A stretch of 9,586 nucleotides of DNA from an uncultured bacterium. Its GTDB lineage: Bacteria > Cyanobacteriota > Vampirovibrionia > Gastranaerophilales > Gastranaerophilaceae. The translations under genes and the position numbers were made by a program. Positions 1-5,779 of this stretch are shown one piece after another (the stretch's first letter is position 1; every line of letters starts with the position of its first letter). The notes beneath the pieces are model-generated. The model saw nothing but the letters and a program-made list of their open reading frames with translations, did not search any database and was not told the DNA's origin. The stretch covers positions 1 to 9,586 of the forward strand of contig CAMAGQ010000057.1 of assembly GCA_945833895.1 (NCBI GenBank), in the 5' to 3' direction.

Positions 1-65
1 GCTTGAGCCATAATGTGTGATGTTGAGTGTCTAAGAATAGACAAAGTTTCGTTGTTCTTTTCCAT
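1..65 (-). CDS. thrS: Threonyl-tRNA synthetase, N-terminal fragment (runs off the left edge)
   Basis: Only the first 22 codons are present; the gene continues beyond base 1. The minus-strand ATG is at 65-63 and the peptide contains LRHSTSHIMAQA. This is the start of the tRNA-editing second additional domain of ThrRS, which carries the HxxxH-type motif (compare LRHSTAHLMA in typical ThrRS). The enzyme charges tRNA-Thr in the cytoplasm. In the common 640-residue form this motif lies near residue 70, after a TGS domain. Here it lies at about residue 11, so the TGS domain is missing, as known for cyanobacterial ThrRS. No upstream in-frame TGS sequence is visible. The ribosome site is weak (purine-rich GAAAGAAG just before the ATG). 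Transcription probably starts in the gap after nagZ and gives a leader of about 115 nt. The alternative, another class II synthetase with a related editing domain such as AlaRS, fits the motif wording less well. Confidence 0.82.
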   Translation of the reverse strand, partial: MEKNNETLSILRHSTSHIMAQ

Positions 66-92
66 TTTTTCTTCTTTCTGCCCTTTTAAGGT

Positions 93-167
93 TTGTAAAT
101 CTTTTCGGAATTTCCGTTTCAGTCAAAAACATTTGAAAGAATGATTTACAACCGAGGTGGACCCCTC
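93..167 (-). promoter_or_regulatory. Structured thrS leader: 9-bp stem plus adjacent GC hairpin
   Basis: On the transcribed minus strand TTGTAAATC (151-143) is perfectly complementary to GATTTACAA (101-93) and encloses 41 nt. Directly 5' of it, separated by 2 nt, is a hairpin GAGG-GGUCCA-CCUC (167-154). The two helices could stack. The second strand of the long stem ends about 27 nt before the thrS start codon. Other genes in the window seem to have very short leaders, so this longer folded one suggests control of thrS, by analogy to the E. coli thrS operator bound by its own protein. The hairpin loop contains GGU, a threonine anticodon, but that may be chance. No T-box consensus is present. 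Confidence 0.45.
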
Positions 168-187
168 TAACTGTAACTAACAAAATT

Positions 188-193
188 ATTATA
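188..193 (-). promoter_or_regulatory. Likely -10 element for thrS
   Basis: A perfect TATAAT reads leftwards at 193-188 in the gap between nagZ and thrS. It would start RNA near 181, about 115 nt before the thrS ATG. The matching -35 is poor: at 17-nt spacing the hexamer is TGCGTA. A perfect TTGACA lies at 226-221 but is 27 nt away, too far to pair with this -10. The assignment rests on the -10 and the position only. Confidence 0.4.
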
Positions 194-242
194 ATACAAA
201 ATTTAGAATTTACGCACTTTTGTCAACTTCTTAATAATAATT

Positions 243-255
243 CCGAAACCCTCGG
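243..255 (-). terminator. Weak hairpin after nagZ
   Basis: CCGA (255-252 as read on the minus strand) pairs with TCGG (246-243) around a 5-nt GGGTT loop, 25 bases past the nagZ stop codon. It is followed by AATTATTATT rather than a clean U-run. The stem is only 4 bp, so it may attenuate rather than terminate, and some operon transcripts may read on into thrS. Confidence 0.25.
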
Positions 256-279
256 TAATGACATTTGCTCCTATAATAT

Positions 280-1251
280 TTACAAATTATACTTTGCTTT
301 GAGTTTAATAATTTTTTCATACGATTTTTGAATATTATTCCTCAAAACTTCATCCGTTTGTGCTTTTTTATAAATTTGTTCGATTAAATCAACGGTTTTA
401 GCCTCGGAATTTCTGTAAATAAACATATTTAATCCCGCTTTTATTCCCATTTCACAAGCCTCAACCTCGCCAAAGCCTGCAACTCCTTTCATCACCATAT
501 CATCTGAAATTATCACACCGTCAAACTTCAACTCATCACGCAGATATGAAATCGCAGTTTTGCTGAGTGATGCGGGAATAACCTCTTTTTCAAAACACGT
601 ACAGTGTAAATGTGCAGCCATAACCATATCAGCACCGTTTTGGATTGCTATTGCGAAAGTTTTTATGTGAGTTTTTTCCATTTCATTTAACGGCAAATCT
701 ATCTCGGGCAAGGTCAAATGGCTGTCAGTGTCCGCATCTCCATGCCCGGGGAAATGTTTTACACAAGGAATAATTCCGTAATTTTTATAACATTTTGAAA
801 CGACTTTTTCACCCTCAATTACCTCATCAGGATTTGACGAAAACGCTCGTTCGCCTATTATCGGATTTTTCGGGTTTGTGTTTGTGTCAATACACGGTGC
901 AAAGTTTAAGTTTATCCCGTAACTTTTCAACTCCTTTGCGATTTCAATTGTTTGAGTTTCAAGGTAATTCAGCCCTTTTTCATACGCAAATTTGGCTGAA
1001 AGATATTTTTTCCCTCCGTGAATATTTTCGGTACGTTCAACCCGTCCGCCCTCTTGGTCAATCGACATAAACGGCGGAATTAATGCAGATTTTTTTAACT
1101 CCGCAATCAAACCCTTAAACTGCTGCGGAGATTGAATATCTTTTGAAAAAAATATTACACCGCCCAAACCCTGTTCCAACGCCTGCTTACAGCTTCCGCC
1201 ATCAAGCCCCAGAATAAACATTTGATATAATTGTTTTTTAAGTTCTGTCAT
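280..1251 (-). CDS. nagZ: Cytosolic beta-N-acetylglucosaminidase NagZ (GH3)
   Basis: The protein has 323 residues, close to the single-domain Gram-negative NagZ (E. coli 341), and no signal peptide, so it is cytosolic. The known NagZ reaction is removal of GlcNAc from GlcNAc-1,6-anhydroMurNAc-peptides during peptidoglycan recycling. Visible motifs, in order, are GLGGVIFFSKDI (28-39), the substrate-binding DQEGGRVER (65-73), the flexible catalytic loop KHFPGHGDADTDSH (165-178) with the Asp-His dyad that acts as general acid/base, and SDD (249-251) carrying the nucleophile aspartate. All key residues are present. The start ATG (1251-1249) lies 2 bases after the stop of the upstream gene. An AAAGG Shine-Dalgarno in that gene's last codons implies translational coupling. 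It is the last gene of a three-gene operon whose first product is a secreted hydrolase. A different GH3 glycosidase is possible but unlikely given the loop motif. Confidence 0.95.
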   Translation of the reverse strand: MTELKKQLYQMFILGLDGGSCKQALEQGLGGVIFFSKDIQSPQQFKGLIAELKKSALIPPFMSIDQEGGRVERTENIHGGKKYLSAKFAYEKGLNYLETQTIEIAKELKSYGINLNFAPCIDTNTNPKNPIIGERAFSSNPDEVIEGEKVVSKCYKNYGIIPCVKHFPGHGDADTDSHLTLPEIDLPLNEMEKTHIKTFAIAIQNGADMVMAAHLHCTCFEKEVIPASLSKTAISYLRDELKFDGVIISDDMVMKGVAGFGEVEACEMGIKAGLNMFIYRNSEAKTVDLIEQIYKKAQTDEVLRNNIQKSYEKIIKLKAKYNL

Positions 1252-1253
1252 TT

Positions 1254-1853
1254 TTAACCTTTATAAACCAACTCAAAAACTTCGGTCAAATCAAGCAAAT
1301 TACCTGATGAGATAACCTCTTGAATTTTTGAATGGATTTTCTCAAGATGTTCTTCTGCCGGAATTTCAAACCCGTCAGGCAAAATAACGTCTGATGTTGT
1401 TTTTGTATTTACGAAACTGCAATTTTGAGTAAGAAATTCTCTATACAATTCCAAAACCTTGATATGGAAAGGATTTACAACATATTCTGTTCCAAGATAA
1501 TATTTTGCATCTTTTTTCAGTTTGTCAAAAAATGCTATAGAAAAATCAATTTCTTCAACGGCTTCTTCCTTATTGTAAGTGTCGCCAAGACAAGGATTTC
1601 CTTCGATTTTTATATCTTCGCCAAGCCCTTTGATATAAACCGCCCAAAGCAAACAACCAAGGCAAAATCCGACATTGTTATCAACCATTCTGGTAATTTG
1701 CGGATAAAGCATTTTGAATTTCATCTTTTTTTGTCCGAAATTTTTGAATTGATTTACAGAACTATAAATGTATTCGGAACTTATTGAAAGTATTGTTGTG
1801 TGCTGAGCATACCCCGGGTCAAATAAAACAGTTTTTTCTTTTACGTTTTCCAT
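1254..1853 (-). CDS. Unknown 199-residue protein between hydrolase and nagZ
   Basis: I do not recognise this family. The product has no signal peptide and no clear membrane segment, apart from a short apolar stretch GFCLGCLLWAVYI (62-74) holding a CxxC pair (C64, C67). Two further cysteines are at 88 and 145. The sequence is mixed and looks like a soluble alpha/beta protein, with a helical acidic C-terminus (residues 165-199). The ATG (1853-1851) shares one base with the stop of the upstream secreted hydrolase (TAATG). A strong AGAGG Shine-Dalgarno lies 7 nt before it inside that gene, so the start is well supported. Position in the operon suggests a job linked to the hydrolase or to cell-wall recycling, but this is guilt by association only. 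Confidence 0.85.
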   Translation of the reverse strand: MENVKEKTVLFDPGYAQHTTILSISSEYIYSSVNQFKNFGQKKMKFKMLYPQITRMVDNNVGFCLGCLLWAVYIKGLGEDIKIEGNPCLGDTYNKEEAVEEIDFSIAFFDKLKKDAKYYLGTEYVVNPFHIKVLELYREFLTQNCSFVNTKTTSDVILPDGFEIPAEEHLEKIHSKIQEVISSGNLLDLTEVFELVYKG

Positions 1854-3046
1854 TATAATACCTCTGATTTCTTCTTTTTCTTCTTTAAAACTTTATTTTG
1901 ATACTCTTGGTCGTACTCAAATTTCGTACCGTTCACAAAACTTTTGACAACCGCATTAGCAAAAGTTCCCCTTGCTGACCAGTATGAAGTATGAGCAAAA
2001 AATGCGGAACGTTTTGACCAGACACTTGAATTATCATAAATTACCCCTGTCGGATTTTCGATTTTAACCTCAAGAACCTCTTCTAACTGCGGAATAGTCA
2101 AGTTTCTGCCTGACGGGAAGCCAAGCGGGTCTTCTCTAAAATTAACCGTTAGAAAATACATTCCGTTTTCAAGAATATATTTTATTGCGTACTTGTTATA
2201 GAAAGTAATTTCGTAGTTTTTGTCGGAAATATCCGAGTAAAATAAAGGTATAGGACTTGCGAAATTCACAAACCCTTTCACCGCTCCTTCAGGTGAACAA
2301 TATTTCTCGGTCGCCTCATCAAGTTTTAAGTAATTTTCTTTCAATTTTTCCTTATCTTGATTTAAAACCAGATGTCCGTTATTTGAAACAACACCGATAT
2401 TTCCCTTGTCATAAGATAAAGCCGACAGGCATGTATGTTTCTTCGGATTTTCTTTCACAAAAGTCAAAAACTCTTCATCCTGACTTAATACTTCAAAAAG
2501 TTTTTCAACCTGAATGTACGGAAGTTTATACAACATATATTGATAATTTACAAAAGTTCCCGCAGAATATCCGTATAAAATAACGTGTTTACCTTGAGCA
2601 TCCTGCTCTTTGACCTTGTTATTTAATTCGTCAAGCAAAGGCAGCATATTGTGAGTTTTTTGAACCCAAATTGCATCGTGCATAAATTGTGTCAACAAAC
2701 TTCTAATCTCATAAGCAAGCGTTGAACTGAACGCTTTTGAAATATTCAGTCTGTCTTTTACAAAATCCAAATCGGTTTTGCTTTCGTAACCCCAGAAAAA
2801 TATTTGCGGGTCATCGTCAATTACAAGTTTATGCTCCTGTGTCCATTTTTTTATGGAACTGTTTTTCTCAAACTTTTTCTTCATAACAGGATGAAGTTTG
2901 TTCACCCCGTTGATGTACCAGTTTTTCATCTTTGTATCATTGTTGTTTGAACCGTTAATGTACAAAAACGTTAAATTCTCTTCCCCCCCGAACGACGGAA
3001 CAATCGTAAATAATAAAACCGTTAAAATAAATAAAATCTTTTTCAT
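1853..3046 (-). CDS. Secreted alpha/beta-hydrolase-like (lipase/esterase fold) protein
   Basis: The product has 397 residues. Residues 1-20 form a typical signal peptide (MKK, then the apolar core ILFILTVLLFTIV, ending PSFGG), so export is expected, with possible cleavage around residue 20. There is no lipobox cysteine. The mature part has alpha/beta-hydrolase hallmarks: an early strand FLYINGSNNN (27-36) where the oxyanion loop usually lies, and a nucleophile elbow GYSAG with Ser161 after the strand HVILY. A plausible acid is Asp306 in NFREDPLGFPSG, and a plausible base is His352 in FFAHTSYW. Triad members other than Ser161 are inferred from order and spacing. The C-terminus is unusually basic (six consecutive Lys near residues 389-394). 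The substrate is unknown; lipid, ester or acyl-peptide are all possible. It is the first gene of the operon leading to nagZ. There is no clear Shine-Dalgarno before its ATG. Confidence 0.8.
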   Translation of the reverse strand: MKKILFILTVLLFTIVPSFGGEENLTFLYINGSNNNDTKMKNWYINGVNKLHPVMKKKFEKNSSIKKWTQEHKLVIDDDPQIFFWGYESKTDLDFVKDRLNISKAFSSTLAYEIRSLLTQFMHDAIWVQKTHNMLPLLDELNNKVKEQDAQGKHVILYGYSAGTFVNYQYMLYKLPYIQVEKLFEVLSQDEEFLTFVKENPKKHTCLSALSYDKGNIGVVSNNGHLVLNQDKEKLKENYLKLDEATEKYCSPEGAVKGFVNFASPIPLFYSDISDKNYEITFYNKYAIKYILENGMYFLTVNFREDPLGFPSGRNLTIPQLEEVLEVKIENPTGVIYDNSSVWSKRSAFFAHTSYWSARGTFANAVVKSFVNGTKFEYDQEYQNKVLKKKKKKSEVL

Positions 3047-3121
3047 ACTAGAAAGTTTAGCATAAGCAGAGTTTTTAATCTAAATTTTTACATTGAGAAA
3101 TTTATATGTTAGCATAAATTT
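3047..3121. promoter_or_regulatory. 75-bp divergent promoter region (hydrolase operon / comF)
   Basis: This gap must hold the promoters of both outward genes. A minus-strand TATGCT (3064-3059) and a plus-strand TATGTT (3105-3110) are -10-like (4 of 6 matches each). They sit 12 and 11 nt from their start codons and are symmetric about 3084.5, where an AAATTT palindrome (3082-3087) falls at the 17-nt -35 position for both. Neither has a good -35. If these are the real -10s, both messages would have leaders of about 5 nt. That would agree with the lack of a Shine-Dalgarno before either gene. TTAGCATAA occurs twice (3057-3065 and 3109-3117) and could be an operator. Confidence 0.4.
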
Positions 3122-3772
3122 ATGAAAGAATTTCTGATAGGCTTACTTGACTGGATTTACAAAAAGAAATGTTATTTTTGCGGGAAATCGAAAGAGTCCG
3201 TAAAAATGTGTTCTGATTGTTACGACAGTTTGGAATTTCTGCCCGCAAAGATTAACCGAATTATCCTGAAATGTCCCGTATATTGTGCAGGGGTATATTC
3301 AAAAACTTTGCAAAAAATGATTAGAGGGCTGAAATACCACGGACAAAGAGATTTAGCCTACTATCAGGCAAAATATATGTGGGAATACTGGCAGAGATTG
3401 AATATCGAAGGAGATTTCCAAATCGTTCCCGTGCCGATTTACTTCAAACGGAAAAAGAAGAGAAAATACAACCACATGGAACTTGTCGCAGAAGAATTTG
3501 CAAAATTTTCGGGTTACACTGTTAATACAAACTGTATTGAAAGAATTAAAGACACAAAACCTCAATACAATTTGAACAAAACCCAAAGATTAATGAACCT
3601 GAATAAAGCATTTTCGGCAAAACCTGAAGAAATTATCCCCGGTAAAAAACTTCTGATTATTGATGATATCTGCACAACAGGTTCAACTTTTGAGGAAATG
3701 ATACGAGAATTTAACAGTGGTAAAATATACGATATCACCTGTTTTGCAACAGTAACACCGTTTGAGGATTAA
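3122..3772 (+). CDS. comF: ComF-family phosphoribosyltransferase-like protein
   Basis: The product has 216 residues, the usual length for ComF/GntX proteins. Residues 17-33 form a four-cysteine zinc-finger-like knuckle (C17, C20, C30, C33). A basic RKKKRKYNHMELVAEEFA segment follows (110-127), matching the ComF 'RGFNQ..LLA' region, and then an R..DTKPQ..L...QR..NL..AF core (141-164). The PRPP-binding loop IIDDICTTGST (179-189) is intact. ComF is needed for DNA uptake in naturally competent bacteria and acts in the cytoplasm with the import machinery. No other competence gene is in view, so a role in transformation is inferred. The ATG choice is fixed by the zinc knuckle, since the next Met is after C20. 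No Shine-Dalgarno precedes it, which is unusual in this window. A 104-residue gene follows after 2 bases. Confidence 0.9.
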   Translation: MKEFLIGLLDWIYKKKCYFCGKSKESVKMCSDCYDSLEFLPAKINRIILKCPVYCAGVYSKTLQKMIRGLKYHGQRDLAYYQAKYMWEYWQRLNIEGDFQIVPVPIYFKRKKKRKYNHMELVAEEFAKFSGYTVNTNCIERIKDTKPQYNLNKTQRLMNLNKAFSAKPEEIIPGKKLLIIDDICTTGSTFEEMIREFNSGKIYDITCFATVTPFED

Positions 3773-3774
3773 AA

Positions 3775-4089
3775 ATGATTATAGGCGAATTTGCAAAATT
3801 TTTACAAGAACACGACGAAGAATTATTAACCCGAAAAACCACGCCATTAAAACTTTTACACGCGTGGCTTCAAAAGGTTATCAATAAAAATCCGAAAAGT
3901 AACATTGATAAAATCGTTCATAAAGAAATTTTATACTGCGAAAACAAAAACGGCGATTACCTGATTTTAGGAAAATCTGACAGCGGACGGGTTTTGGTCA
4001 GTGCGTTGATAAAATTTGCAAAAAGTTACGAAAATTACACCCATTCAAAATGGGTCGAAATGACAGAAAAAACCTTCCACAAATCTTAA
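3775..4089 (+). CDS. Unknown 104-residue protein coupled to comF
   Basis: I do not recognise this protein. It is small, lysine-rich and soluble-looking with no signal peptide or membrane segment. A helical N-terminal half (EFAKFLQEHDEELL) is followed by a beta-like CENKNGDYLILGKSDSGRV stretch (residues 51-69) and a helical end. The ATG is 2 bases after the comF stop, and a GAGG Shine-Dalgarno (3764-3767) inside the last codons of comF is spaced 7 nt from it. Start and co-expression with comF are therefore well supported. Function is open; a partner of ComF is possible only by context. Confidence 0.8.
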   Translation: MIIGEFAKFLQEHDEELLTRKTTPLKLLHAWLQKVINKNPKSNIDKIVHKEILYCENKNGDYLILGKSDSGRVLVSALIKFAKSYENYTHSKWVEMTEKTFHKS

Positions 4090-4100
4090 ATTTGAGATTT
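4081..4100 (+). repeat. Small AT inverted repeat at the end of the comF transcript
   Basis: AAATCT (4081-4086) and AGATTT (4095-4100) can pair around an 8-nt loop, overlapping the stop of the 104-residue gene, followed by TTCTT. The stem is only 6 bp and AT-rich, so it is at best a weak terminator. The glycosyltransferase promoter overlaps it. Confidence 0.3.
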
Positions 4101-4113
4101 TTCTTAAAATATC

Positions 4114-4122
4114 TGGTATAAT
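4114..4122 (+). promoter_or_regulatory. Extended -10 promoter of the glycosyltransferase gene
   Basis: TGGTATAAT is a full extended -10 (TGn plus a perfect TATAAT at 4117-4122). A TTGAGA -35-like hexamer lies at 4092-4097 with a long 19-nt spacer, which extended -10 promoters tolerate. RNA would begin near 4129, just before the GAGGG ribosome site (4132-4136), giving a leader of about 13 nt. This is the best promoter in the window. It separates the glycosyltransferase from the comF unit. Confidence 0.7.
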
Positions 4123-4141
4123 AAACAAAAAGAGGGCTTGT

Positions 4142-5767
4142 ATGAAAATAAACATAAGTATAAAAGATAATAAAATTAACCTTTCGTGGGGAAAAGTTGA
4201 GGCGGATTACTTTAGAGTTTTCTGCAAGATTAACGATAATTTTGTTGAATACGCAAAAGTTATTGATACAAATTTCATAACACTTTCGCTGTTGCCATTT
4301 GGCGAAAATACCTGCTTTGTTCAGGCAATAAAAGACGGGGTTGTTATTGATAAAACTCTTCAGATGACATTTCACAACGAAGAAATTGATGTTATCGCAA
4401 TAAAAAAAGAGGACAAAACCACCAAAATTTTCTACAGCGAATACCCGCAGGCAAAAGGCTACAGGCTCTACCAAGATAACTGCGATAATGATTTCGGCGG
4501 AAAACAAAATTCCGAAAATAATTCTATAACAGCAAGTTCAATTGATGGCGTTTCATACAAAATAAAACCTTTCACGCTGAACGAAAACAATTCCCGTGAA
4601 ATCCTTGCATCATCAAAGATTTTTCAACCAATGCACAACGAGTTTGAAACTTTATCCATTTATAAATCTTACGTCGGGAAAATGTTTCTGTCGTGGCTAT
4701 ACAAAGGCAGAGCTGACGGATTTGAAGTTTATCAGGAAGGTTCAACATACCCGATATTTGAAACCTCTGACGGGTTAAGACATTACGCATACCTTGCAAA
4801 TTACGATATAAACACAAAATTTTACGTAAAAGCATACATAAATTCACCGAACGGCAGAATTTACGTTAAGACCTCGGATTTTGTAAAACTTTCGCAAAAA
4901 GAATTCGGCAAGCCTGAAATAACCTTAATCATTCCAGCCTACAACGCGAAAGATTATATCGCACGGAGCATAGATACAGCACTGGCTTCAACCTTTGAGA
5001 ATTTTGAAATTTACATAATAAACGACGGAAGTACGGATTCAACCCAAGATATTATTGACTGGTACGAAAGGGAATATGATAACGTTAAATCACTTCAAAA
5101 ACAAAACGGCGGAGTCGCAGACACAAGAAACGTCGGTATAAAAGCCGCAAACGGTGATTATATCGCATTTATGGATAATGACGACATGATTAGACCCGAT
5201 ATGCTGGAAAGTTTATATGACACAATCACGAAAAACAACTGCGATATAGCGATAGCACCGTTATACAGACTTATCGACAGCGGTTATACAACACATTGCA
5301 ACCTTCCGTTTAAACCCGACACGGCTTACGACATTGACGAATATCTTTCAATACTTTACACTCCAAACCTCTACAACTGTGCGATTTGGAACAAGTTATA
5401 CAAAGCCTCAATCGTCAAGGCTCACCCGTTAGGTTTGTTGAAATACGAAGATGTTTCTTGGACTCCGTGCATATTATCATGGGCAAAAACCTTCTGTTTC
5501 CTTGATACACCGTATTACGAATGGGATAGAAAACTGCGTCCGCAAACCTTCGGCGATGTTCTTGCAAAAATGCCGCAAGATGAACTTTTTGAACACAGAA
5601 AACAGGCAATGTTATTCTTTGTAGAAAACGGAAACCCTGCAAAACTTCCGTATCTGAAAGAAATTGCAAAACGCAGACTTTTACGTTACGACGGCAACTC
5701 TTCGCACCACGGGTACAAAGAACTCATTGAACGCCTTGATACTGATGAATATGTTCAATACGAATAG
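4142..5767 (+). CDS. Family 2 glycosyltransferase with N-terminal FN3-like repeats
   Basis: The product has 541 residues in two parts. Residues about 255-500 are a GT-A family 2 domain: TLIIPAYNAKDYIARS (261-276), the nucleotide-binding INDGSTDST (293-301), NGGVADTRNVGIKAANGDY (322-340), and the metal-binding D-N-D-D (345-348). A later YEDVSW (435-440) resembles the ED catalytic-base motif. Such enzymes add sugars from nucleotide-sugars to lipid or protein acceptors at the cytoplasmic face of the membrane. Residues 1-250 contain no known GT motif but show about three beta-rich repeats of 75-90 residues (LSW..VEADYFRVFCK; KIFYSEYPQAKGYRLYQ; LSWLYKGRADGFEVYQ), reminiscent of fibronectin type III strands. 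They may bind the acceptor or a partner. There is no signal peptide or membrane segment. The start is set by GAGGG 5 nt upstream. The sugar and acceptor cannot be read from the sequence. It uses a TAG stop; the other genes use TAA. Confidence 0.9.
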   Translation: MKINISIKDNKINLSWGKVEADYFRVFCKINDNFVEYAKVIDTNFITLSLLPFGENTCFVQAIKDGVVIDKTLQMTFHNEEIDVIAIKKEDKTTKIFYSEYPQAKGYRLYQDNCDNDFGGKQNSENNSITASSIDGVSYKIKPFTLNENNSREILASSKIFQPMHNEFETLSIYKSYVGKMFLSWLYKGRADGFEVYQEGSTYPIFETSDGLRHYAYLANYDINTKFYVKAYINSPNGRIYVKTSDFVKLSQKEFGKPEITLIIPAYNAKDYIARSIDTALASTFENFEIYIINDGSTDSTQDIIDWYEREYDNVKSLQKQNGGVADTRNVGIKAANGDYIAFMDNDDMIRPDMLESLYDTITKNNCDIAIAPLYRLIDSGYTTHCNLPFKPDTAYDIDEYLSILYTPNLYNCAIWNKLYKASIVKAHPLGLLKYEDVSWTPCILSWAKTFCFLDTPYYEWDRKLRPQTFGDVLAKMPQDELFEHRKQAMLFFVENGNPAKLPYLKEIAKRRLLRYDGNSSHHGYKELIERLDTDEYVQYE

Positions 5768-5779
5768 ACAATCTCTATT
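5763..5779. repeat. Inverted repeat across the convergent stop codons
   Basis: AATAGA (5763-5768) and TCTATT (5774-5779) pair around a 5-nt loop and span the glycosyltransferase stop and the first bases of the opposing stop. The genes are only 10 bases apart. With no U-run on either side it is a poor intrinsic terminator, so transcripts from the two sides may overlap. Confidence 0.35.

Noticed and set aside
93..193. T-box riboswitch before thrS
   Set aside because: No AGGGTGGNACCGCG-like antiterminator sequence and no terminator hairpin with a U-run is present on the minus strand.
221..226. Perfect TTGACA as the -35 of the thrS promoter
   Set aside because: It is 27 nt from the perfect TATAAT and 24 nt from TATTAT. 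At 15-18 nt spacing only weak -10s are found, the best being TAAATT at 15 nt.
223..264. 13-codon minus-strand reading frame (MSLPRVSELLLRS) after AGGAG, between nagZ and thrS, as a thrS leader peptide
   Set aside because: AGGAG is only 3 nt from the ATG, there is no run of threonine codons, and it lies upstream of the likely thrS promoter.
3998..4507. 169-codon minus-strand frame overlapping the start of the glycosyltransferase
   Set aside because: It lies opposite a well-supported gene and its promoter, is rich in Phe/Ile/Asn/Cys as expected for an antisense shadow, and has no known motif.
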